Position numbers and translations under genes: made by a program
In this document: one piece after another, positions 26,025-34,628 of the stretch
Numbering within the stretch: position 1 is the first letter of the stretch
Layout: every line of letters starts with the position of its first letter
Assembly (NCBI RefSeq): GCF_002831585.1
Contig: NZ_CP025113.1
Location: 7,765,001 to 7,829,000 of the forward strand
Direction of reading: 5' to 3'
Source: Bradyrhizobium sp. SK17
GTDB lineage: Bacteria > Pseudomonadota > Alphaproteobacteria > Rhizobiales > Xanthobacteraceae
Length of the DNA stretch: 64,000 bases
The notes under the pieces: model-generated
The model's input: only the letters and a program-made list of their open reading frames with translations
Told to the model about the DNA's origin: nothing
Databases searched by the model: none

Positions 26025-27212
26025 ATGCATCACCAGGGTAAAAGGCATTTTGCACACGCCGTTGCCGTGCGTCGCTTTGTATTCGTTATTGGAACCCGTC
26101 CCGAGGTTATCAAGGTCGCGCCAATTATTCGACGGCTGTCCGAAACCAACTGGGCGAGCGTACGCATTGTCACCACCGGCCAGCAAAGCGATCTGCTGGA
26201 GCAGACACTGAGCGAGTTTGGCCTGCGGGCCGACCTTGCGATCCGCCATCGGCGCAGCTGCCACACGCCTGCGGGCCTCGTCAGCCATCTCCTGCCCCGG
26301 CTCGACAGGTTTCTGGAGCTGGCGAACCCGGACTGTGTTCTTGCCCAGGGTGACACCACGACCGCCTATGTCGCCTCGATCGCGGCCTTCTACCGCAAGA
26401 TTGCCTTCGTCCACATCGAAGCAGGCCTGAGGACCGCGAGCCTCGACGCGCCGTTTCCCGAGGAGTTTCACCGCCGGTCGATCGCGGTGTCGACGACGCT
26501 GCACTGTGCGCCGACGTCGGCCGCCGCCGCGAACCTTGCCCGGGAAAACATCGACAAGGACAAGATCATCGTCTCCGGCAATACCGTCATCGACTCCCTG
26601 CTCGAGACTGCGGCCAGCAGGCCGCCCCCACCCGCCGATTATCCCAAGCTGAAGACCATTCTGCTGACAGCCCATCGGCGCGAGAATTTCGGCAGCCCGC
26701 TGCGGGATGCCTTTACCGCGATCAGGGCTTTCGTCGACCTGACGCCGGACGTCGCGGTCTATTTTCCGGTCCATCCAAATCCCAGCGCGCGCGAGGCGGC
26801 CATGGAGGTGCTCTCCAGCCATCCCCGCATCAAGCTGGTCGACCCACTCGGCTACCGCGACATCGTCGCCGCCATCCAGAACGCCTGGTGCGTGGTGACT
26901 GACAGTGGCGGCCTGCAGGAAGAGGCACCGGCCCTCGGCAAGCCCGTGCTCGTGCTTCGGGAGGTGACCGAACGGCCGGAAGCGGTGGCCTCAGGCGTCG
27001 TCGACCTGGTCGGAACGTCCCGGCAGCGGGTATTCGGCGCGTTGCACGAACTCTACAGCAATACAGCGAAATACACCCGGATGGCGCGTCCCGTATTTCC
27101 CTACGGCGACGGGCATGCCAGTAAGAGGATTGTCGAGGCGCTGCATCGCCACTTCATGGTGCGCGGAAGATCGCACTCGGCTGAGATCATCCAACTTCAC
27201 ATTGCATCATAG
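26025..27212 (+). CDS. wecB: UDP-N-acetylglucosamine 2-epimerase (non-hydrolysing)
   Basis: A 395-aa cytoplasmic enzyme that interconverts UDP-GlcNAc and UDP-ManNAc. The family motifs are present: GTRPEVIKVAPII near residue 23, AQGDTTTAYVAS (catalytic Asp), FVHIEAGLRT and the PEE pair (catalytic Glu residues), TAHRRENFG (His) and TDSGGLQEEAP. The stretch after PEE reads FHRRSIAVSTTLHCAPT; the usual Asn before Arg is His here and the Asp that normally follows is missing. The residues needed for catalysis seem intact. The gene ends 3 bp before the nfrB-like gene, so the two are co-transcribed. WecB supplies UDP-ManNAc to NfrB in E. coli (where wecB is also called nfrC). Confidence 0.93.
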   Translation: MHHQGKRHFAHAVAVRRFVFVIGTRPEVIKVAPIIRRLSETNWASVRIVTTGQQSDLLEQTLSEFGLRADLAIRHRRSCHTPAGLVSHLLPRLDRFLELANPDCVLAQGDTTTAYVASIAAFYRKIAFVHIEAGLRTASLDAPFPEEFHRRSIAVSTTLHCAPTSAAAANLARENIDKDKIIVSGNTVIDSLLETAASRPPPPADYPKLKTILLTAHRRENFGSPLRDAFTAIRAFVDLTPDVAVYFPVHPNPSAREAAMEVLSSHPRIKLVDPLGYRDIVAAIQNAWCVVTDSGGLQEEAPALGKPVLVLREVTERPEAVASGVVDLVGTSRQRVFGALHELYSNTAKYTRMARPVFPYGDGHASKRIVEALHRHFMVRGRSHSAEIIQLHIAS

Positions 27213-27215
27213 CCC

Positions 27216-28730
27216 ATGACCGAGGCTCAGTCGTTTCTCAGCAGCTACATCTACTTCGTCGAGATTGTGATGTTGATCGCGGCGGTCATCATCGCGATCT
27301 CCAGCTTCGATGATCTCTTCGTCGATCTGGCCTATTGGACCAGCCGCCTGCTCGGAACGGCGGACAGCAAGTCGAAGGAGTTGCCGGCCGTCGACGTCCT
27401 CGAGCAATTGCCGGAGCGCCCGATGGCGATCATGGTCCCGTGCTGGAAAGAGCACGAGGTGATCTTCTCGATGCTGTCGTCGAACTCCAGGCTGTTGCGC
27501 TACGAACAGGCCCACTACTTCGTCGGCGTCTACCTGAACGATCCGCTGACCCAGGACGAGGTGCGCAAGGCGCAGGCGCTCTACAAGAACATCCACATGG
27601 TGCTGGTCCCGCATGACGGGCCGACCAGCAAGGCGGATTGCCTCAATCAGACGCTGTCGGAAATCTTCCTGTTCGAAGCCGAGCAAAAGCTACAGTTCGC
27701 CGGGATCGTGATGCACGATTCGGAAGACCTGATTCATCCGCTCGAACTGAAGCTCTTCAACAAGCTGGTCGATCTGTACGAATTCATCCAGCTTCCGGTC
27801 TATTCGTTTTCCCGTTCGCTCACCTCGCTGATCTCCGGGCTGTACATGGACGAGTTTGCGGAGATGCACACCAAGGATCTGGAGGTCCGCCAGCGCCTCA
27901 GCGGTGTCATCCCGTGCGCGGGCGTGTCGGCCTGTTTCAGCCGAGAGGCGATCCAGCACCTGATGGACAAGAACCAGGGCGAGGCCTTTCGTACCTCGTC
28001 GTTCACCGAAGACTACGACATCGCGTTCCGCGTGTCGGAGCTCGGCTTCAAGTCGGCGTTTATCGCCTATCCGGCGAACTACGCGATCGACATCAACATC
28101 ACCAGCGGCGCGCCCGGCATCCTCTACCGCTCGCTGCCGGTGGCGACGCGCGAATTCTTCCCGTCCGGCCTGGAAGCGGCCTATCGCCAGCGCGCGCGAT
28201 GGCTGCTCGGCATCGTGTTCCAGGGTGCGCATGAGCACGGCTGGCGCGGCTCGCTCGGTACCAAATACTTCCTGGTGCGCGATCGAAAGGGCGTCATCAC
28301 CAGCCCGGCGGTGATGCTCGGCTATTTTGCGCTGGCCAACCTGACGGCCTTCGAGCTTTACCGGCTGTTCTTCAATCCGGAGCAGCAGTTCACCTACCAG
28401 CTGCTATCGAAGGACTGGGCCGTCTGGCTGTTCTTCGTGAACTTCATCTTCCTGATCTGGCGCCTGGGCAACCGGATGATCTTCACCGGCATGATCTACA
28501 ATCTCAGCCATGCCTTGATGTCAGCGCCTCGCCTCGTGGTCGGGAATTTCGTCAACTTCTTCGCGACCTGGCGCGCCGTGCGGGTCTATCTCGGCCACCG
28601 GATATCCGGTACGCCGCTGGTCTGGGACAAGACCTCGCACTCGTATCCGGTTCACATGGGCGAACTGACGCTGCCCCAGGCGCCTGGACCGGTCGGCGCC
28701 GGCTCGCGCAGCGAGGTCGCCGAGCGGTAG
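27216..28730 (+). CDS. NfrB-like membrane glycosyltransferase lacking the C-terminal c-di-GMP domain
   Basis: A 504-aa processive-type GT2 enzyme. The N-terminal helix is followed by DDLFVDLAYW, matching E. coli NfrB. The GT domain has MAIMVPCWKE, YFVGVYLNDPLTQ, GPTSKADCLN, the HDSED and TEDYD acidic motifs and YRQRARW (the Q-x-x-R-W motif). C-terminal helices and VWDKTSHSYPVHMGEL align with the middle of NfrB. The protein stops there. E. coli NfrB continues for about 240 residues with MshEN-type domains that bind c-di-GMP. With wecB directly upstream, this probably polymerises N-acetylmannosamine and is not gated by c-di-GMP through this protein. No NfrA-like outer-membrane gene is visible. 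Confidence 0.88.
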   Translation: MTEAQSFLSSYIYFVEIVMLIAAVIIAISSFDDLFVDLAYWTSRLLGTADSKSKELPAVDVLEQLPERPMAIMVPCWKEHEVIFSMLSSNSRLLRYEQAHYFVGVYLNDPLTQDEVRKAQALYKNIHMVLVPHDGPTSKADCLNQTLSEIFLFEAEQKLQFAGIVMHDSEDLIHPLELKLFNKLVDLYEFIQLPVYSFSRSLTSLISGLYMDEFAEMHTKDLEVRQRLSGVIPCAGVSACFSREAIQHLMDKNQGEAFRTSSFTEDYDIAFRVSELGFKSAFIAYPANYAIDINITSGAPGILYRSLPVATREFFPSGLEAAYRQRARWLLGIVFQGAHEHGWRGSLGTKYFLVRDRKGVITSPAVMLGYFALANLTAFELYRLFFNPEQQFTYQLLSKDWAVWLFFVNFIFLIWRLGNRMIFTGMIYNLSHALMSAPRLVVGNFVNFFATWRAVRVYLGHRISGTPLVWDKTSHSYPVHMGELTLPQAPGPVGAGSRSEVAER

Positions 28731-28746
28731 AGCCTGCCGCGCCGGA

Positions 28747-29073
28747 TCAAGCTGCTCGCATGAAGTTGCTGCTGACTGGCGCGAACACCGCGAGTTCCCG
28801 CTCGCGGCGCGGCGATCCGAGTACGAGGCGGGCGAACGAGCGCATCGAGAAGAACGCGATGCCCACCACGATCGCGAGAAGCTGCAGGCCGGGGTAGAAG
28901 ATCGCGGCCGCCAGCACACCCCAACCGAGCCCGATCGCCAGCATGTCGCTCAGTCGCGTGCCGCCGCAGGCGTCGAGCTCGACCCCCTGGTCAAGTGCGG
29001 CGGCGATGGCATCGAACCCATCGATGGCATCCGCCCGCGCATCCCGTCCAAACCGGTCATCGTTGGAAAACAT
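28747..29073 (-). CDS. small membrane protein, convergent with the nfrB-like gene
   Basis: A 108-aa protein with an acidic N-terminus and two close membrane helices (LAIGLGWGVLAAAIFYPGLQ and LLAIVVGIAFFSMRSFARL). The layout recalls the membrane region that starts some large MshEN-containing glycosyltransferases, so it may be a remnant of one, but this is weak. It could equally be an independent small protein. Confidence 0.45.
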   Translation of the reverse strand: MFSNDDRFGRDARADAIDGFDAIAAALDQGVELDACGGTRLSDMLAIGLGWGVLAAAIFYPGLQLLAIVVGIAFFSMRSFARLVLGSPRRERELAVFAPVSSNFMRAA

Positions 29074-29361
29074 TCCGCGCTCCCACTGGGGCCGTTCTCG
29101 GCCTCTCCGTGGGGCATTTGATCGCTGAGCCGTTTCATGCGGCTCAAACGCCTCGCTACAATTTTAGCTACCGCCGCACTTGGTCCGGCATCGGCAATTC
29201 CGTGCTCGGCCACGCATAACGACGCCCTAACAACCCGGCTAAGATTTTAGGCATTTCCGGACCAGGACCGGCGATCGCTGGCACGCCGATTGCGATGGGG
29301 TCGATGCTTCCTGGTTGAACCTCTCAACCTTAACCATGCTTGTGCAAGAACAGGACACGAC

Positions 29362-29625
29362 ATGCGCTACCAGCCTCATTTCGGGAACGAAGTCGCCACC
29401 CTCAGCAAACTGATCACCGACCTCAACAATTCGGTCTCGATCATCACCGCCGACATCGAAGCCGAGGAAGCGAGGGCCAATATCGGCGACATCGCCGACC
29501 CGGCCTATCCGATGCTCGCGCGCCACCTGCGCACCCGCCGCAACAATCTTCAGGCCACCATCAACAACCTCGTCGATCGTCTTGGCGCGGCTTACCCGCG
29601 CGCAGCGGAGCCGGTGGCCGCCTGA
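29362..29625 (+). CDS. small helical hypothetical protein
   Basis: An 87-aa protein with two amphipathic helices separated by DIADPAYPMLARHL. The first helix is NEVATLSKLITDLNNSVSII and the second RRNNLQATINNLVDRL. The ATG at 29362 was chosen because upstream codons are not coding in character. There is a weak GGA ahead of it. Function unknown. Confidence 0.55.
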   Translation: MRYQPHFGNEVATLSKLITDLNNSVSIITADIEAEEARANIGDIADPAYPMLARHLRTRRNNLQATINNLVDRLGAAYPRAAEPVAA

Positions 29626-29912
29626 GCTTCGCCCGCCAATCCGGACCGGCTGGATCGCCATTTTAGCGAGACGACGCGCCTGACCTCGTCGCCCGCTGTT
29701 CCCGGCGGGGCGTCGTGGGCGCGGAGCCAACCGGACAGGCAATTCATCGGACGTCGCAGCATTCTCGTCGAATAACGGTATCCAATAACCATTAATCCGA
29801 CCGACCCGCACCGTTCAAATCACCGACCCCATGACCAAAGACACATTGGAATGGGGACCGAAGGCTTGTTCGGGTCGGTTAAATCAAATTGTCCAGAGCC
29901 AGCGAAATTACC

Positions 29913-30071
29913 ATGACAAATGACCCGTCCGAATTGTCCAAGCAACAGGACCACGACCGACGCAAACTGAATCGGGATTATCTGGAAGTGCAACGATTGC
30001 GAAAGCTGGTGGCTCGCCTCGAGCAGGCGCTTTCCTCGACCGAGACCGCAAGGACCGACCGACCATCATGA
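29913..30071 (+). CDS. small helical protein, RDYLEVQRLRKLV motif
   Basis: A 52-aa charged helical protein. NRDYLEVQRLRKLVARLEQAL is a probable coiled coil of about six turns. It shares the aromatic-x-EV-x-[KR]-LR-[KQR] pattern with the proteins at 7325 and 25317. A start at 29889 is also possible. Function unknown. Confidence 0.55.
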   Translation: MTNDPSELSKQQDHDRRKLNRDYLEVQRLRKLVARLEQALSSTETARTDRPS

Positions 30072-30765
30072 CGGACGCCGCGGCGATTGCCGGTCGGTGC
30101 GCACTGCAACGGGCTTAGCGCGGCGTTGAGGACGGCGGCGCCGGCCTCGATGGCGTGCGCGGGATGAGATTTTCCCAGCCGGGCACCCGAGATCCCGCTC
30201 CGGCCCGCGCATGACAACGTCCCCGAAATCCGCAGCACTGGGACCGTTCGGTCGATTATCACCCCGCCTCCATTGTTTCATTCGCGGCGAAAGATAATAT
30301 TGTGGGCGGGCCGCACCAGCCGGTGCAGACCACGACCATGACGATACATTCGACCATGACGATACATTCCAAGAGACCATTGAAGCCTTCGTCGAAACGA
30401 TAATGAGCATCCATTGCCAGAGAACAGAAAAGCAGTTGCTGTGGTGAATTGACGTGCGCGACCTTGCGGCGATGCCTGGATTTTTTCACTGACCGAACGC
30501 CAAGATCGAAGGATTTGACGCAACGCGCGCCGCGCCATTCACCGCAATCGGGTGAGCCTTTCCGTCGATTTCAGATCAGCCCAGTGAAGGCCGTCGCCCC
30601 GATCAGTACACATTGCCGCGTCATCGTTGCGATGCGACCAGTGATCCTCCAGTCAGCGCCGCAACTGCGCGCGCATCGATAGATATCGATCGAACGAGCC
30701 CCGGACACACAGGCTGGAACGATCCATGCGGCAGCGGTTGACGAAGTGGACCAGGAATTTTTGAG
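30072..30765. other. long intergenic region with a short tandem repeat
   Basis: Nearly 700 bp without a convincing gene. It contains the 18-bp tandem repeat at 30333-30368. The last part presumably holds the promoter of the NYN-domain gene. Confidence 0.45.
30333..30368. repeat. 18-bp perfect tandem repeat, two copies
   Basis: CGACCATGACGATACATT occurs twice without a gap. It is not in a recognised gene. It may be a slipped-strand duplication or a pair of protein sites. Confidence 0.7.
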
Positions 30766-31302
30766 ATGACCGATCGAATTGCCCTTTTCATCGATGGCGC
30801 GAATAATCACACTGCGGCGAAGGCCCTGGGCTTCGAGGTCGACTACAGGCGCCTGCTGACCGAATTTCAGAAGCATGGCATCCTGCTGCGCGCCTTCTAC
30901 TACACCGCGATCAATGCGGATGAGGACTTCAGCGTCATCCGGCCATTGGTCGACTGGCTCGATTACAACGGCTTCACCGTGCGAACCAAGCTCGCCAAGG
31001 CGTTCGACGATGGCGAGGGCCGCAGGCGATTCAAGCGCAGCATGAGCGTCGAGCTTGCCGTCGATGCGCTGGAGGTCGCACGGCATGTCGATCACATGTT
31101 CTTGTTCTCCGGCGATGGCGACCTCAGGCGGCTTGTCGAGTCGGTGCAGCGGCTTGGTTGCCGCGTCACCGTGGTATCGAGCATGCGCATGAAGCCGCCG
31201 ATCGTCGCCGACGAGCTGCGCCGGCAGGCCGACACCTTCATGGAGCTCGACACGCTGCGGGCCTCGATCGAACGGCCGCCATTCCCGACCGCGCCGGAAT
31301 AG
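30766..31302 (+). CDS. NYN-domain (PIN-like) putative RNase, LabA/DUF88 family
   Basis: A 178-aa PIN-fold protein. RIALFIDGANNHTAAKALG holds the first conserved Asp and Asn. FSGDGDLRRLVESVQRLG holds the second acidic cluster, and VSSMRMKPPIVADELRRQADTF follows the family pattern. Members are predicted metal-dependent RNA nucleases. The start ATG follows CAGGAA at a slightly long spacing. No partner gene suggests a target. Confidence 0.85.
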   Translation: MTDRIALFIDGANNHTAAKALGFEVDYRRLLTEFQKHGILLRAFYYTAINADEDFSVIRPLVDWLDYNGFTVRTKLAKAFDDGEGRRRFKRSMSVELAVDALEVARHVDHMFLFSGDGDLRRLVESVQRLGCRVTVVSSMRMKPPIVADELRRQADTFMELDTLRASIERPPFPTAPE

Positions 31303-31487
31303 CGGCGCGGCGCTCGAGATGCGGGAGCCGCCCTCCCGCGCATCAAGCTTAACGGAGGAGTTGAGTTGCGCATGTCGGGCGAGGGCTCATAGAGTCCCCT
31401 CGCCGGCACGGCATCGTCCGTGCCCGGCGGAACAAGCACGCCGCACATTGCGCGGCGGGTCGGGATTGGATTGCGGGTTTTTCTCAG

Positions 31488-31715
31488 ATGGCGAAGCAAA
31501 TTGAGCGCATTGATTTTCAGCTTGTCTGCCGCCGCTGCGATGGCTTCGGCATCGTGTTCGAGGGCGTCGAGGATGCATCGCCGTCGACCGTGATCCAGTG
31601 CCGCAAATGCGGCTCGCCCCGCGGCACGCTCGGGCAGCTGCGCGCGCTGTCGCTCTCGAGCAGTGTCGATCAGGCCAAGCCTGAAGGCAGCGACCACAGA
31701 CCGCTGCGACCGTAA
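31488..31715 (+). CDS. small zinc-ribbon protein
   Basis: A 75-aa protein with two C-x2-C pairs (CRRC at residues 14-17 and CRKC at 38-41) that would bind one zinc ion in a ribbon fold. The remainder is polar. It lies 185 bp downstream of the NYN gene. Function unknown; nucleic-acid or protein binding is typical. Confidence 0.55.
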   Translation: MAKQIERIDFQLVCRRCDGFGIVFEGVEDASPSTVIQCRKCGSPRGTLGQLRALSLSSSVDQAKPEGSDHRPLRP

Positions 31716-32136
31716 CGGTGGTCCGCCGAGGCGGCGGACCGGCACCGCGTCCGTGACCCGGCCGACCGCGAGGTTGCCGTCATAGGCGATCACGACGCTG
31801 GTGGTCTTGCCATAGGCGTCGGGCGCCTGCGCGGAGATGTGGAACCAGGCGTGCCCCGCCGCCGCGCCGGCAAAACATCGAAAACAACCCCATGCAAGGC
31901 AACAGGCCGCAGCCCGCATGCGAAATGCAACTTGACTCGTCGGGCAAATCAGCGGCACACTTCCATTATTCCGAATTCGCGCCAACGTCCTCGCCCCGCC
32001 GCAGCGGGCGCCGCGTTTGCGATCGCAACTCGCAACTCCCACCCATCATCCATTGCACCGGCGCACCGCAGCGAACGATCGCCGGCGCGTGGCCGGATCG
32101 CGCGGGCCTGCGGCGCGCCAGCCAGGAACTCCCGAC
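31716..32136. other. intergenic, no confident gene
   Basis: About 420 bp. A minus-strand frame through here could encode a short signal-peptide-like sequence (starting MRAAACCLAWG), but it runs on as a shadow of the zinc-ribbon and NYN genes, so I do not call it. Confidence 0.35.
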
Positions 32137-32796
32137 ATGAGCAACACCTCCGACCTCACGATGCCGACGCCAACCTGCGCGGCCGACACCGCCAAAGCCG
32201 CCGCGGTGCCGCGCATCAAGCTCTCAAAGCAAGGCTTCGCCATCGACCATCCCGACCGGGAACGCGGCGAGCAGCTGATGGCGAACGCATTGGGCGTCGC
32301 CGATCGCGACGCGATGGAAGGCATCCTGCGGCAATTGGTCCGCGCCAGCGCCAGCAGCGGCCGTCCCGACCAGGCCAACCTCGCCTTCATGATCGCGATG
32401 GTGAAGAGCATCGGCCCGCGGGATTCCGTCGAGGCCATGCTGGTGGCGCAGATGGTTTCGGTCCATGTGATGGCGATGCGATGTGCCAAGCACCTCGCGA
32501 ACGCCGACGACCTCGCCCAGCATGACAGCGCCGCACGCGCGCTCGGTCGCCTCGCCCGCACCTTCCCCGCGCAGATCGAGGCGCTGAACCGCTACCGCAG
32601 CCATCGCGAGCCCGCCATCACGGTGCAGAACGTCAAGGTGGAGGACGGCGGCAACGCCATCGTCGGCAACGTCACCCAGCATGCGCGCGTGATCGTCGCC
32701 GATACCGCGCCGGCCGCCGCGCCGCGGGCGCGGAAGGCCGCGCGTGCCGGGCGCGCGCCCGATGCCACCGATGTCGCGCAGGCCGCACCGGCATGA
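32137..32796 (+). CDS. hypothetical protein paired with the HGG protein
   Basis: A 219-aa protein with an Ala-rich helical core (QANLAFMIAMVKSIGPRDSVEAMLVAQMVSVHVMAMRC interrupted here into two helices). It has a beta-like segment ITVQNVKVEDGGNAIVGNVTQ and a basic, disordered tail. ATG 32137 has AGGAA upstream. It overlaps the next gene by 4 bp (ATGA). This pair recurs in Bradyrhizobium genomes as far as I recall, sometimes near prophage genes. No catalytic motif is seen. Confidence 0.72.
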   Translation: MSNTSDLTMPTPTCAADTAKAAAVPRIKLSKQGFAIDHPDRERGEQLMANALGVADRDAMEGILRQLVRASASSGRPDQANLAFMIAMVKSIGPRDSVEAMLVAQMVSVHVMAMRCAKHLANADDLAQHDSAARALGRLARTFPAQIEALNRYRSHREPAITVQNVKVEDGGNAIVGNVTQHARVIVADTAPAAAPRARKAARAGRAPDATDVAQAAPA

Positions 32797-33059
32797 GCGG
32801 CCACGACGGCACCACCGGCCCGATACTGGCGAGCCCGCGTTGCGGCGCCCGGACCCGCAGCAGCGGTGCGTGCCGCGCGCCGGCGGTGCGCGGCAAGACG
32901 CGCTGCCGCATGCATGGCGGCGCAGCCGGATCCGGCGCGCCGCGGGCCAACCGGAACGCGCGCAAGCACGGCCTGTTCACCGCGGAGGCGATCGCGGAGC
33001 GACGGGAGATTCGCGCGTTGCTCGACGCGGCGCGGAAGCTGCTGGACGAGATGAGCTGA
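32793..33059 (+). CDS. HGGxxxG-motif small Cys/His protein
   Basis: An 88-aa protein with CGARTRSSGACRAPAVRG, RCRMHGGAAGSG and NARKHGLFT. The three Cys and two His residues could form a zinc site. This HGG motif is common in short phage- or plasmid-associated rhizobial proteins. It is translationally coupled to the gene upstream. Confidence 0.72.
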   Translation: MSGHDGTTGPILASPRCGARTRSSGACRAPAVRGKTRCRMHGGAAGSGAPRANRNARKHGLFTAEAIAERREIRALLDAARKLLDEMS

Positions 33060-33233
33060 TCGGTCGCAGCGACGATGCGCCAATTGCGCGTTTGCAAATC
33101 GAGCTGTACGAAAAGTTCCGAAACATATCCAAATGGGAACGGCGATGCTGGCGCGATCCCTTGTCGTGATTGTGACAGGCTTGCACCAAGTTCCGTAGAG
33201 CCGCCATCCGCGCGGCAGGCTATAGCGTGCCGA

Positions 33234-33362
33234 ATGACGGACTTCATCGTTCTTGCCTCGCTGTTTGCTCTCACCTTTTTCGGCGGCGTGATCGTCGGCT
33301 ACGCGCTGCGCGCCATCGTCTCGATCAGACGCCGCGAGCGCGCCGCAGGCCGGCTGCGCTAG
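33234..33362 (+). CDS. 42-residue single-helix membrane protein
   Basis: A very short protein with one membrane helix (DFIVLASLFALTFFGGVIVG) and a basic C-terminal tail (IRRRERAAGRLR). The N-out, basic-in arrangement is typical of small bitopic proteins. The ATG is not preceded by a strong Shine-Dalgarno. Coding character is suggested by the clean hydrophobic-then-basic layout only. Confidence 0.4.
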   Translation: MTDFIVLASLFALTFFGGVIVGYALRAIVSIRRRERAAGRLR

Positions 33363-33542
33363 CGTTTGCGCAGCACCTCGCGGCGGCGGCGCATCCGCGG
33401 TGCCCGACGCCGCGCACCGCGCGCGAGCAACATAATTCAATCGTCAGCCACACTTCCTGACTTTTGATCTCGACCATCCCTCATTACCCTGACCGGACGG
33501 TGGGTGAGCGCGGACTGCATCTCGAGACCAACGGAGGTCGTG

Positions 33543-34571
33543 ATGGTGAAGGCTCTCGCGGCGATCGGCCTTACATGCGCGGCAACAAGCTCGCTGGTCG
33601 CGGCACCGGCGGCGGCCAGCACGGTGCTGCCGAACTTGCCGGCGGCAGCCTATTCGTTGCTGGTGACCGCCAGCAACCCGGCCAATTTCCTGCAAACCAA
33701 CACATCGACAACGCCCGGCACGCTGGGCACGTCGGTTGCCGGCGCCAGTGCCGGCGCGGAGGCGGTCGGCGCGGTGGACCAGATCCCGGCCTATGCGAGC
33801 AACGTGACGCCAGGGCTTGCCTTCGTCGGCGCGTCGGTCGGCGTCAACAATGGCAGCGGCAATGCGGTCGGCTACGCCACTTACTACATGGAGGTGCTTG
33901 GTCCGGTCGGGATGGTCAACGTGACGATGAACTACCACGGCGGCATCGTCGCCACCGGCAACGTCAACCCCGGCAACACCGTGGGATTTTTCCTGGCCGT
34001 CAATCCGGCGTCGCCGGGAGGCGCGCGCCCCGGTGACGACATCGACAATTCCGGCAACGCCATCTGGGCCGCGCAGCAGGTCAACCGCACCGGCACCGGG
34101 CTCCAGCTTCTGAACGGATCGACCAGCGCGACGACGACCAGTTCGATCAGCTCGCTCGGACAGATCTCCGCCGCCCCGACCTCGGAAAGCGCGGAGCTCG
34201 ACACCAACACCATCTATCAGATCACGATGGAAGCCTATGTAAACGCCTTCAGCACCGGCGCCGGCACGCTGGACGCCTACCTCGATCCGACCTTCGTGAT
34301 CGCCGCCGGCGTGTCCGACCCGCAGGACTACTCATTCGCATTCAGCCAGGGCATTGCCAATGGCGTGCCTGAGCCGGCGTCGTGGGCGATGATGATGATC
34401 GGGTTCTGTGGTCTGGGGGTGATGTCGTATCGGCGGAAACGGCGGATAGATTGGCTTAGGGCACGCGGCCAAATATCGAAATGGCGTCCGACGATGTCAC
34501 CGGGACGTCTTTCTCCCTCAGGCTCTCTTGGCATCGTCGGTTTCTTTCAAGGCAAGATTGACGCCCTCTAG
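33543..34571 (+). CDS. PEP-CTERM sorted secreted protein with an unusual C-terminal tail
   Basis: A 342-aa exported protein. It has a signal peptide (AAIGLTCAATSSLVAAPAAAS) and an Ala/Gly/Ser/Thr/Asn-rich mature domain. The PEP-CTERM anchor is VPEPASWAMMMIGFCGLGVM, followed by SYRRKRR. ATG 33543 follows GGAGG. In this family the protein normally ends at the Arg cluster. Here it continues about 41 more residues (IDWLRARGQISKWRP...). GC content falls in this extra part, right where a foreign-looking segment begins, so the original stop codon may have been lost. No exosortase gene is in the window. Confidence 0.82.
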   Translation: MVKALAAIGLTCAATSSLVAAPAAASTVLPNLPAAAYSLLVTASNPANFLQTNTSTTPGTLGTSVAGASAGAEAVGAVDQIPAYASNVTPGLAFVGASVGVNNGSGNAVGYATYYMEVLGPVGMVNVTMNYHGGIVATGNVNPGNTVGFFLAVNPASPGGARPGDDIDNSGNAIWAAQQVNRTGTGLQLLNGSTSATTTSSISSLGQISAAPTSESAELDTNTIYQITMEAYVNAFSTGAGTLDAYLDPTFVIAAGVSDPQDYSFAFSQGIANGVPEPASWAMMMIGFCGLGVMSYRRKRRIDWLRARGQISKWRPTMSPGRLSPSGSLGIVGFFQGKIDAL

Positions 34572-34628
34572 TCGGGCGTCCAACTCCGCTAACTTGCCTA
34601 CAGAGATGTTCTCACCACTGGGCGACAT
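34518..34628 (-). CDS. tiny ORF, 36 aa, coupled to the next
   Basis: Encodes MSPSGENISVGKLAELDARL and so on, helical and acidic. Its ATG overlaps the stop of the 28-aa ORF at 34628-34714 (TGATG). Presence of this coupling is the main reason to list it. Function unknown. Confidence 0.35.
   Translation of the reverse strand: MSPSGENISVGKLAELDARLEGVNLALKETDDAKRA

Noticed and set aside
30333..30368. CRISPR-like repeat
   Set aside because: Two perfect units with no spacer between them, and no cas genes.
31092..32042. 316-aa minus-strand frame with a signal-peptide-like segment
   Set aside because: Most of it is antisense to the NYN and zinc-ribbon genes. The signal-like part alone is too weak.
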